Source: Candidatus Fibrimonadales bacterium (GTDB taxonomy: Bacteria; Fibrobacterota; Fibrobacteria; Fibrobacterales; Fibrobacteraceae). Taken from it: a stretch of DNA of 6,800 nt. Below are positions 1 through 5,569 of this stretch, one piece after another. The stretch's first letter is position 1, and the number at the start of each line of letters is the position of its first letter. The DNA is taken from contig WRMM01000106.1 in the NCBI GenBank assembly GCA_009777135.1, positions 1 to 6,800 of the forward strand, given 5' to 3'. The translations under genes and the position numbers were made by a program. Under the pieces are notes generated by a model. The model searched no databases. It saw only the letters and a list, made by a program, of their open reading frames with translations, and was not told the DNA's origin.

Positions 1-237
1 AGCTGCACCTACATCGTTGACGGCAATGCCTGGCCCGGCATTTGATTTCCCAACATTGAAATCGGCGAATTTATCGTGATGCCAGACCATATCCATGGCA
101 TAATCAAAATAAATAATCCATACGCAATCAATGGTGCCGTAGGGGCAGCATCGCCGTGGCTGCCCTTGTGCAACAACATTGTGAAAATGTGTGCAACATG
201 GGTGTGCGTATTCTGCAACGTGGGTGTGCATTGTTAA
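1..237 (+). pseudogene. Decayed Y1/REP-type (IS200-like) transposase fragment
   Basis: In the frame starting at base 1 the translation reads IEIGEFIVMPDHIHGIIKIN (codons from position 52). This matches the HUH region of Y1 single-strand transposases of the REP-associated (RAYT) type, where the His-x-His pair of MPDHIHG binds the catalytic metal. The frame is broken by a TGA at 43-45 and ends at TAA 235-237. The downstream part that should carry the catalytic tyrosine is missing. The tail after the HUH motif is low-complexity and contains a degenerate 22-bp tandem duplication (192-213 and 214-235). No start codon lies in the window, so the 5' end may continue upstream. It is a non-functional remnant. 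The family call rests on this single motif. Confidence 0.62.
192..235 (+). repeat. Two-copy 22-bp tandem duplication inside the transposase remnant
   Basis: The units begin TGCAACATGGGTGTGC (192) and TGCAACGTGGGTGTGC (214). The first 18 bases of the two units differ at two positions, and the last four are more diverged. It lies in the low-complexity tail of the decayed transposase and probably arose by slippage. Confidence 0.6.
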
Positions 238-474
238 AGAGAGCAATTTATACACGCTGACTTACCCAAACGGCGAGGTTAAAAGTTCTTTTGCAAATTT
301 TTGGCCAGCTGTTTTGGAAATTCCAACAGCGTTGCGGCTGCTTTGAAACAGATTGAAAAAAACGGCTATGCTATTCCCTACAAGAAATCTGGAAAGAAAA
401 TTATCAAGCTAGGCGTTAAATTTTGCAGCAAAAAGAAAAATATTGCGGATTGGAAGGCGAGTAGAGGCGGGTAA
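236..474 (+). pseudogene. Remnant of AAA-ATPase-like / PD-(D/E)XK protein (DUF1703 type)
   Basis: Two pieces of one protein family are readable in different frames. In frame 2, from about 236, the text SNLYTLTYPNGEVKSSFANF resembles the junction after the AAA-ATPase-like domain (PF09820), typically 'glYtLgyPNxEV..sF'. In frame 1, from about 337, the text ALKQIEKNGYAIPYKKSGKK and then IIKLGVKF, ending IADWKASRGG at TAA 472-474, resembles the extreme C-terminus of the PD-(D/E)XK domain (PF08011/PDDEXK_9), typically 'AL.QI..k.Y......kkii.iGi.F....rnI..W'. The roughly 100 residues of nuclease core that should lie between them are missing, so this is an internal deletion plus frame change. The ATPase domain itself is also absent. 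Family identity is from recalled motif patterns, not a database search. Confidence 0.66.
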
Positions 475-512
475 TTAAAAGATAGCCAGGATTTTACTAA
501 ATTACCCCCATG
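475..512 (+). promoter_or_regulatory. Putative mutL promoter with possible leaderless start
   Basis: TAAATT (498-503) sits 17 bp after a weak TTAAAA (475-480) and 7 nt before the mutL ATG. A start site at normal distance from this -10-like hexamer would fall on the ATG itself. No Shine-Dalgarno sequence is present; the five C residues just before the ATG are anti-SD-like rather than SD-like. Nearly the same string, TTTTNCTAAWTTACCCCCATG, recurs at 6652-6672 (19 of 21 bases). Promoter function is inferred. Confidence 0.4.
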
Positions 513-2243
513 CCTCAAATACAGGTTCTTCCAGATTATGTTATAAACCAGATTGCTGCCGGCGAAGTTATTGAAAGACCGGCTTCTGCGGTAAAGGAGT
601 TGGTAGAAAATAGCCTTGATGCAGGGGCTACGCAAATAAAAGTTTCTGTTAAAAAAGGCGGCAAAGATTTAATTCAAATTTCTGATAATGGCCGCGGAAT
701 AGAGCCAGAAGATATTGAAAAAAGCGTTTTGAGGCATGCAACATCAAAATTAAGAGATGCAAGCGATTTGTTCAAGTTAAGCACAAATGGGTTTAGAGGC
801 GAGGCTCTAAGCTCCATTGCATCAATATCTAAGCTGGTTATTGAGAGCAGAACTAATGCGGCAATTGGAATTAGAGCAGAGTTTGATGGCGGGGTTTTGA
901 AAAACAGAGAAGAAGCAGCCATTCCTGTTGGAACTTCTATAAGCGTTAATGATTTATTTTTCAATGCTCCTGTGCGGGCAGAGTTTTTGAAAAGCGATTC
1001 TGTTGAAAATTCAAGAATTTTAGATTGCATAATAAGGCTTGCAATGGCGAATGAAAATGCGCGTTTTGAATACAGGGCAGATAATCGCTTGCTGTTTTGT
1101 GCGGCAGAGGGAAGTTTGCAGGCAAGAATATCGGATTGCTTGGGGGCTTCTGTTGCTCGCAATTTGAAAGAGGTTGAGTGGGAAGAATTTGGCGTTAGAG
1201 TTTGGGGTTTTGTAAGTTCGCCAGAGAGTTTGGAGGCAGGCAAAAGAAATTTGCCTTATATATTTTTACAAAAACGACCGATTTACAACGCTTTAATAGC
1301 CAAAGCCATTAACCAGGCATATTCCTCTTACGGAGATTATTCGCCGGTAGCCGTTATTTTTCTGGACATGCCTTTGGAAACCTTTGATGTGAACGTTCAT
1401 CCAGCAAAAAGAGAAGTTCGCTTTTCAAGAGACAGCTTGGTTTTTCAGGCAGTTAACCACGCCATCCACAACGCTTTGCAAAACGCAATTTCTTATCCGT
1501 CTATTTCCATTGTGAATACGTTGAGGGAAAATTCGCCAGCGTATATAGCGGAAAGCAAAGCGGATGAGGGTATGGGGTATGGGGTTTGGGGTATAGAGAA
1601 TAAGACGCAAGAATTATTCCCAGATAATCGCATAATTCCTTTTGAAGATCCCTTGAACCCCAAACCCCAAACCCCAAACCCCATACCCCATACCCCAGAA
1701 TGCCTTCAAATTGACAAATCATATATAATTTGCGAACAAGGGCAAAGCATGCTGATAATAGACCAGCACAGGGCGCATAAGTCAATTCTTTATGAACGGG
1801 CTTTGCAGGCTTTGCAGAAAGGCGAAAGCTTGGATGGGCAGGAACTTTTGTTCCCTGAAACGGTTGAGGTTCCTGCGGTTTTATCGCCTATTTTGGAAGA
1901 GCAAAAAAGCGAGCTTGAAAAATTTGGTTTTCATATAGAGCCTTTTGGCTATAATACTTGGCAGCTGAGGGGAATTCCTGCTCATTTGCCGCTAGGTTCG
2001 GCTGGTCCTGCGATAATCAGATTTTTGGAAAGCGCAAGCGAGAGCAAAGAAAGCGATATATTCAAAAAAAATGCCCTTTCTTATGCAAATAGCTCGGCAA
2101 TTCAAAGAGGAATGGAACTTTCGCCCCAAGAAATGAAAACCATCGTTTTAGATTTGCTATCTTTACCAAATCCTTATGAAACTCCCAAAGGAGAGGCTAT
2201 TTTTATGAAAATGCCAGTAGAAGATATAAAGAGGAAGTTTTAG
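510..2243 (+). CDS. mutL: DNA mismatch repair protein MutL (endonuclease motif degenerate)
   Basis: This is the mismatch-repair GHKL ATPase that couples MutS recognition to strand removal. The N-terminal ATPase motifs are complete: ELVENSLDAGA (30-40), DNGRGI (59-64), RHATSKL (75-81), TNGFRGEALSS (92-102) and GTSISVNDLFFNAPVR (141-156). Transducer-domain NVHPAKREVRF is at 295-305. The MutL_C dimerisation domain begins near residue 399. Its metal-site motif, normally DQHAAxERIxxE, reads DQHRAHKSILYE (418-429), with Lys424 in place of the key Glu. The ACxxAI-like and CPHGRP-like motifs are also not recognisable (ANSSAIQRG 526-534; PNPYETPKGE 553-562), so nicking activity is doubtful. The linker (about 330-398) carries two heptamer arrays translated as MGYGVWG and a Pro-rich LNPKPQTPNPIPHTPE. 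The length of 577 aa is normal for the family. The ATG at 510 is chosen because MPQIQVLPDYVINQIAAGEV is the canonical N-terminus. It is the first gene of a three-gene operon. Confidence 0.96.
   Translation: MPQIQVLPDYVINQIAAGEVIERPASAVKELVENSLDAGATQIKVSVKKGGKDLIQISDNGRGIEPEDIEKSVLRHATSKLRDASDLFKLSTNGFRGEALSSIASISKLVIESRTNAAIGIRAEFDGGVLKNREEAAIPVGTSISVNDLFFNAPVRAEFLKSDSVENSRILDCIIRLAMANENARFEYRADNRLLFCAAEGSLQARISDCLGASVARNLKEVEWEEFGVRVWGFVSSPESLEAGKRNLPYIFLQKRPIYNALIAKAINQAYSSYGDYSPVAVIFLDMPLETFDVNVHPAKREVRFSRDSLVFQAVNHAIHNALQNAISYPSISIVNTLRENSPAYIAESKADEGMGYGVWGIENKTQELFPDNRIIPFEDPLNPKPQTPNPIPHTPECLQIDKSYIICEQGQSMLIIDQHRAHKSILYERALQALQKGESLDGQELLFPETVEVPAVLSPILEEQKSELEKFGFHIEPFGYNTWQLRGIPAHLPLGSAGPAIIRFLESASESKESDIFKKNALSYANSSAIQRGMELSPQEMKTIVLDLLSLPNPYETPKGEAIFMKMPVEDIKRKF
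1568..1696. repeat. Inverted heptamer arrays in mutL linker (hairpin / G4-forming)
   Basis: The left array (1568-1594) reads as GGGTAT followed by three heptamers of the form GGGGTWT. The right array (1658-1696) is three CCCCAAA, two CCCCATA and a final CCCC. Bases 1568-1592 and 1671-1695 are perfect reverse complements (25 bp) separated by 78 nt. Four G-runs with 3-nt loops satisfy the G-quadruplex pattern on the coding strand. The right array gives six G4 runs on the opposite strand. Both arrays are in frame in mutL. Heptamer arrays of this kind resemble the short tandem heptamer repeats (STRR) known from cyanobacteria; any relationship is unproven. Confidence 0.93.
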
Positions 2244-2245
2244 CC

Positions 2246-3202
2246 ATGGCTTGCCCTGTTTTAGCCATTGTTGTTCCTTGCTACAACGAAAAAGAAGTTT
2301 TGCCAGCTACGGCAGAACAATTATCAGGCGTTGTTCAGCGGCTTGTTGCAGAGGGCGTTGTTTCGCAGAATTCAAAAATAATATTTGTTGACGATGGTTC
2401 AAAAGACGGTACTTGGGAATTGATAGAGAATTTTTGCAACGAAAGCCCTGAAAAATTTTCTGGAATAAAACTTTCCAGAAACAGAGGGCATCAAAACGCT
2501 CTTTTGTGCGGCTTGCTTTCAGCTAAGGAATTTGCGGATGCCTGCATTTCTATTGATGCCGATTTGCAAGATGATATTTCCGTGATTGACGAGATGCTGA
2601 AATTATATAGCTCTGGCTGCGAAATAGTTTATGGAGTAAGAGCCAGAAGAGATAAAGATTCGTTTTTCAAGCGCATAACCGCGCATTGTTTTTATAAACT
2701 CATAAATGTTTTAGGTTCAGAGATAATTTACAACCATGCTGATTTTAGATTGATGAGCAAAAACGCTGTAAATGCCTTGGCAGAGTACAGGGAAGTGAAT
2801 TTATTTTTGCGCGGCATAGTTCCCATGCTGGGTTACAAAACAGGAATAGCGTATTATGAGCGCAAAGAAAGGCTGGCTGGAGAAAGCAAGTATCCGCTGA
2901 GAAAAATGTTAAAATTTGCTCTTGAAGGCATAACTTCGCTATCTATAAAACCCATAAGAATGGTCACAATTTTGGGCGTGGTAATTTTTATAATAAGTTT
3001 GTTTATGATTGCTTATTCCGTATATCAATATTTTATGGACGCCACTATTGTTTCTGGATGGTCAAGCATTATATGTTCTCTTTGGAGCGTTGGCGGTTTG
3101 ATTTTGCTATCCATTGGCATAGTTGGCGAATATATAGGCAAAATTTATTTAGAAACCAAGCAAAGGCCCAGATTTATTGTTGAGAAGAGAACTCATCAAT
3201 GA
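2246..3202 (+). CDS. Polyprenyl-phosphate glycosyltransferase, GT2 family (GtrB/DPM1-like)
   Basis: This is an inner-membrane glycosyltransferase of the bacterial DPM1-like/GtrB/ArnC group. Such enzymes transfer a sugar from a nucleotide donor to undecaprenyl phosphate for later modification of O-antigen, lipid A or wall polymers. The GT-A domain shows VVPCYNE (9-15), the nucleotide-binding DDGSKDGT (49-56), the metal-binding DADLQDD (104-110) and the family stretch RLAGESKYPLRKM (209-221). Two C-terminal membrane helices follow (about 240-263 and 272-296), then the typical GEYIGKIYLETKQRPRFIVEK tail (294-314). Full length is 318 aa, usual for the family. The start is supported by a GAGGAAG at 2231-2237, 8 nt upstream. 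It lies 2 nt after mutL and overlaps the next gene by 4 nt, so it is probably cotranscribed and coupled. Unlike its neighbours it shows no inserted repeat. The sugar donor and acceptor cannot be read from the sequence. Confidence 0.92.
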   Translation: MACPVLAIVVPCYNEKEVLPATAEQLSGVVQRLVAEGVVSQNSKIIFVDDGSKDGTWELIENFCNESPEKFSGIKLSRNRGHQNALLCGLLSAKEFADACISIDADLQDDISVIDEMLKLYSSGCEIVYGVRARRDKDSFFKRITAHCFYKLINVLGSEIIYNHADFRLMSKNAVNALAEYREVNLFLRGIVPMLGYKTGIAYYERKERLAGESKYPLRKMLKFALEGITSLSIKPIRMVTILGVVIFIISLFMIAYSVYQYFMDATIVSGWSSIICSLWSVGGLILLSIGIVGEYIGKIYLETKQRPRFIVEKRTHQ

Positions 3203-4617
3203 TAGCCATCACAGGTTTGATAGGTTCTGGAAAATCTCTTGTTGCAGATATTGTGCGCGGCGAAGGTTTTGAAGTTTTGGATGCAGACGCTCTTGCGCAC
3301 GAGCTTTACAAAGAAGATGCAGAGCTGCGAAGAAAAATTGCAGAAAATTTTGGCAAAGAAGCGCTCAATGAAAGCGGAATAAACAGAAAATACATTGCTG
3401 ATTTGGTTTTTTGCGATGAGCAAAAGCTGAAGCTTTTAGAAAGCATTGTCCATCCCGTTTTGCAAAGCGAGATTGAAAAAAGAAATCCGCCATTTATAGA
3501 AGCCGCAGTTTTGCATAAGTGGCCGGAATTTTCAAAAAAAATGCAAGAAATTTGGATTGTAGAAGCCGATGAAGATGCGCGGAGGCAACGTTTGCTGCGG
3601 AAAGGGTTAACCGAGGGTGATGTTGAGAGGAGGATGCAGACGCAAAAGCCGTTGAGAGTTGAGAGCGGAGAGCGGAGATTGGAGAATAATGGGACAGAAG
3701 CGGAGTGTAGAGATGAGGTTTTGCAGGTTTTGGGGAGGCATATTCCAAAAGGGATTAAACGGAATGTTTTGCTGAAAAAATATTGCACATTTAAAATTGG
3801 CGGTTTTGCTAAGTTTTTTGCGGAGCCTGAGTCTGTTGAAGAAATTTTAGAATTATTGGATTGGTGCAGAAAATTTAAAATTGCGTATTTTATTTTAGGC
3901 GGGGGCAGCAATGTTCTTTTTAGCGACAAAGGTTTTGATGGATTAGTTATAAAAATAGGGAAAAATTTTATAGCAGGAAAATCTTTGCACAGCGTTATTC
4001 AAGAGGCTGCGGCGCATGGTTTAGGCGGAATAGAAAAGCTGCAAGGCATTCCGGGCACTATTGGCGGAGCTATTTACATGAACGCAGGAGCGCACAGCCA
4101 GCAAATTTCAGACTGCATAAAAAACGTAACATCCATCGCTCAAAATGGCGAGTTAATAACAAGAACAAAGGAACAATGCGAATTTTCTTATAGAAGCAGT
4201 ATATTTAAAAAATCGGGCCAATCCTTAAATCCTGTAAATCGTGGTTCAGACAATGATGAAATAATTCTTTTTGCGGAATTTGATTTTATTCCGGTGTCTG
4301 AGGAAATTATAAATAAGAACAGAAAAGAAGTTTTAGCGTGGCGCAAAGAAAAGCAGCCTTTGCAATATCCCAATGCAGGTTCAATATTTAAAAATCCTGC
4401 TAGCCACTTATCCGCTGGCGCTTTGATAGATGCCTGCGGATTAAAAGGCAGCGCTGTTGGCGATGCGCAGGTGTCTGAGCTTCATGCTAATTTTATTGTG
4501 AATAGGGGAGAGGCTACTGCTAAAGATGTCAAGGCTTTGATGAAGAAGATAATTGATGAAGTTCAAAAAAATCATGACGTTGCGCTAGAGCCAGAAATTA
4601 TATGCGTGCCATTTTAG
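3199..4617 (+). CDS. Fused dephospho-CoA kinase / UDP-N-acetylenolpyruvoylglucosamine reductase (CoaE-MurB)
   Basis: One frame encodes two normally separate enzymes. Residues 1 to about 180 are CoaE, which phosphorylates dephospho-CoA in the last step of CoA synthesis. They show P-loop GLIGSGKS (6-13), LDADALAHELY (27-37), HP (85-86) and RRMQTQKPLR (144-153). Residues from about 186 to 472 are MurB, the FAD/NADPH enzyme reducing UDP-GlcNAc-enolpyruvate to UDP-MurNAc. They show TFKIGGFAKFF (197-207), LGGGSNVLFSD (233-243), GIPGTIGGAIYMNAGAHS (283-300), catalytic-region YR (331-332), YPNAGSIFKNP with Ser395 (390-400) and the late Glu464 in ALEPEI. The YPNAGSIFKNP form and the short spacing indicate a type II MurB. 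No in-frame ATG lies at the junction, and the CoaE end NNGTEAECRDEVLQVLGR runs straight into MurB. Repeats are inserted at residues 152-162 and about 341-352. The start overlaps the previous stop as ATGA, so translation is coupled. Internal initiation at a non-ATG codon cannot be excluded. Confidence 0.94.
   Translation: MIAITGLIGSGKSLVADIVRGEGFEVLDADALAHELYKEDAELRRKIAENFGKEALNESGINRKYIADLVFCDEQKLKLLESIVHPVLQSEIEKRNPPFIEAAVLHKWPEFSKKMQEIWIVEADEDARRQRLLRKGLTEGDVERRMQTQKPLRVESGERRLENNGTEAECRDEVLQVLGRHIPKGIKRNVLLKKYCTFKIGGFAKFFAEPESVEEILELLDWCRKFKIAYFILGGGSNVLFSDKGFDGLVIKIGKNFIAGKSLHSVIQEAAAHGLGGIEKLQGIPGTIGGAIYMNAGAHSQQISDCIKNVTSIAQNGELITRTKEQCEFSYRSSIFKKSGQSLNPVNRGSDNDEIILFAEFDFIPVSEEIINKNRKEVLAWRKEKQPLQYPNAGSIFKNPASHLSAGALIDACGLKGSAVGDAQVSELHANFIVNRGEATAKDVKALMKKIIDEVQKNHDVALEPEIICVPF
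3652..3686 (+). repeat. Five in-frame heptamers near the end of the CoaE domain
   Basis: The units are TTGAGAG, TTGAGAG, CGGAGAG, CGGAGAT and TGGAGAA, contiguous from 3652. They encode residues 152-163 (LRVESGERRLEN) between the conserved CoaE stretch RMQTQKPLR and the NNGT motif. Most CoaE proteins have an ADYVI/DFVI-like strand here, so the array has replaced or expanded that strand. The period of 7 is the same as in the mutL arrays but the sequence differs. Confidence 0.82.
4220..4254 (+). repeat. Interspersed repeat half-copy inserted in frame in murB
   Basis: This 35-base stretch begins AATCCTTAAATCCTG and ends AATCGTGGTTCAGACAAT. It matches 5639-5673 at 32 of 35 positions, including an 18-base identical 3' end. 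It encodes about residues 341-352 of the fusion protein (around SLNPVNRGSDN). That segment lies between the conserved MurB YRSSIFKK and the following strand IILFAEFDF, where MurB proteins usually have only a short turn. This is the right arm of a palindromic element whose full form lies at 5591-5671. Confidence 0.82.
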
Positions 4618-4618
4618 C

Positions 4619-4707
4619 CTATAGGATGCTGATTTAGAGTTGGGAAAATAACATTTTTTTTGCTTACCCTTGCTTTTTTTCAAAAAATTATGTATATTTA
4701 TGGGTAG
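4619..4707 (+). repeat. Promoter-bearing repeat, copy A
   Basis: Bases 4633-4707 match 6457-6531 at 73 of 75 positions; the differences are at 4643 and 4702. Just upstream, CTATAGGATGCTG (4619-4631) resembles CTATAGGCTATGCTG before copy C. Copy A therefore looks like copy C with about 45 bp deleted between these two blocks. It starts 2 bp after the murB stop codon. Confidence 0.9.
4670..4706 (+). promoter_or_regulatory. Strong-looking promoter in repeat copy A
   Basis: TTGCTT (4670-4675), a 17-bp spacer and TATATT (4693-4698) form a good sigma-70-type arrangement, with T and A tracts in and before the spacer. A second TTGCTT lies at 4660-4665. The start site is expected near 4705. Transcription would run rightward into the 3' end of the opposing Rpn gene. 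The same arrangement recurs in copy C and at 6741-6769. Confidence 0.6.
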
Positions 4708-4779
4708 GAGGGTTTGAAGTGGGGAATGTGGCAGAGCCTTTATTGGATATCGCCTCTTCTAATTTGCCTTCAAGCCCTC
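4706..4779 (+). other. Hairpin at the predicted start of the copy A transcript
   Basis: GAGGGTTTGAAG (4708-4719) pairs with CTTCAAGCCCTC (4768-4779): 12 bp with one G-U pair, closing a 48-nt loop. The left arm begins just after the predicted start site. The right arm lies inside the last codons of the - strand Rpn gene. It could be a structured 5' end of an antisense RNA, or a coincidence of an inverted repeat. No U-run follows, so it is not a typical terminator. Confidence 0.35.
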
Positions 4780-5478
4780 ATATTTCCGAAGTTCCCTTTC
4801 ATTGAAATTAGAAATTTTAGCTATGTCAAACACGCCTCTGAATTCGTTCTTTCTAAACTTCGCTGGAATCTCGTCCAATTTGTGCATGTTTTTGAACAAA
4901 TAGAGCCACAGGTCGAGGGTCGTTTTGCATTGCTCCAATGTCTTCTTGAACTTAGGAAGAACCACGAGAGCAAGGTGTATGTTGCTTTGCCGCCTTTCGG
5001 GATGCTTGAGGTTGGCAAGCCCGATGTGATGGACAATATCGCTGCTCCCAGCTGCCAAGTCAGGCTCAAAATTGAGGAAGCTCAAAGAAAAGATTCTTGG
5101 CAAGTCAAAGTTGTAATCCCTGCCTTTCTTCACAATCCCGGTAATCTCCAAGCTAAGATAGAAGAGCATCCTGCCCATAAAGAAATCCTGCTTGGCAAGC
5201 TGCATCTCCACCACGAACCTATTTCCGTTGTTGTCCGTGCAGTGCAAGTCGAACACGGCGGCTCTGTGCTTTCTGCTTTTGCCGCCCCGCTCGTTTGGGA
5301 GAAGCTGAATCTTCTTTATTTTGCCTTGCAGATACTCTCCCAGAAAGCTTTCTATAAGCGAAATAAGAAACTTACGGCTCTGCCTGCTTTCGCTGGCAAA
5401 GACCTTTTTGAATGTGAAATCCAAAGTAAGCTGTGCAAACCTTGGATGATGCATTGCCTTAGCTTTGGCTTTAGGCAT
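4759..5478 (-). CDS. Rpn-family PD-(D/E)XK nuclease / transposase-like protein, C-terminally short
   Basis: This gene is a member of the family annotated as 'Rpn recombination-promoting nuclease / putative transposase' (PD-(D/E)XK transposase family). These proteins cut DNA and promote RecA-independent recombination in E. coli Rpn studies. Visible features are the N-terminal LTLDFTFKKVFASE (17-30), Asp77 in VFDLHC, and Glu91-Met-Gln93 in FVVEMQ, giving the D...ExQ active-site pattern. FFMGRMLFYLS (99-109) and the C-terminal WLYLFKNMHKLDEIPAKF (191-208) follow. The start is firm: AAGGAGG (complement of 5486-5492) lies 7 nt before the ATG. The protein stops at RKYEGLKAN, 239 aa. Most relatives continue for several dozen residues into a charged, glycine/glutamate-repeat tail, so it appears truncated where repeat copy A begins. 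It converges with copy A's promoter and is divergent from the 52-aa ORF. Function retained or lost is not known. Confidence 0.85.
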   Translation of the reverse strand: MPKAKAKAMHHPRFAQLTLDFTFKKVFASESRQSRKFLISLIESFLGEYLQGKIKKIQLLPNERGGKSRKHRAAVFDLHCTDNNGNRFVVEMQLAKQDFFMGRMLFYLSLEITGIVKKGRDYNFDLPRIFSLSFLNFEPDLAAGSSDIVHHIGLANLKHPERRQSNIHLALVVLPKFKKTLEQCKTTLDLWLYLFKNMHKLDEIPAKFRKNEFRGVFDIAKISNFNERELRKYEGLKAN

Positions 5479-5483
5479 AATAA

Positions 5484-5522
5484 AACCTCCTTAGAGGTTA
5501 AAAACTCATATAATAATAGTAT
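5484..5522. promoter_or_regulatory. Divergent intergenic control region with small palindrome
   Basis: The gap between the Rpn gene (-) and the 52-aa ORF (+) contains AACCTC-CTTA-GAGGTT (5485-5500), a 6-bp inverted repeat. It overlaps the Rpn Shine-Dalgarno sequence, so RNA folding could mask that site. TATAAT (5509-5514) could serve as a + strand -10, and the reverse strand reads TATTAT at 5512-5517. No convincing -35 was seen for either direction. Confidence 0.3.
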
Positions 5523-5569
5523 CGCTCCCAGTCCTTTTGGGGTAAGATAGAAAAATCAAGGAGAAAAAT

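Noticed and set aside
9..218. 69-codon - strand frame
   Set aside because: It is the antisense of the transposase remnant; the + strand carries the HUH motif.
674..1243. 189-codon - strand frame in mutL
   Set aside because: It overlaps the conserved ATPase region of mutL and has no motifs of its own.
1568..1696. CRISPR array
   Set aside because: The units are 7 bases with no spacers and lie inside mutL coding sequence; these are simple heptamer arrays.
3733..3770. Separate murB gene with its own start
   Set aside because: The only ATG nearby (3764) is out of frame, and TTG or ATT starts lack a well-placed ribosome site, so a fusion is favoured although internal initiation is not ruled out.
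3306..3929. 207-codon - strand frame in coaE-murB
   Set aside because: It is serine- and lysine-rich antisense of conserved enzyme sequence with no start signal.
4708..4779. Rho-independent terminator for the operon or for the Rpn gene
   Set aside because: The hairpin has a 48-nt loop and no U-run on either strand.
4714..5550. Open frame of 278 codons on the + strand opposite the Rpn gene
   Set aside because: It lacks a ribosome site and recognisable motifs, while the - strand frame has a perfect AAGGAGG, an active-site pattern and family motifs. It is the shadow of the Rpn gene.
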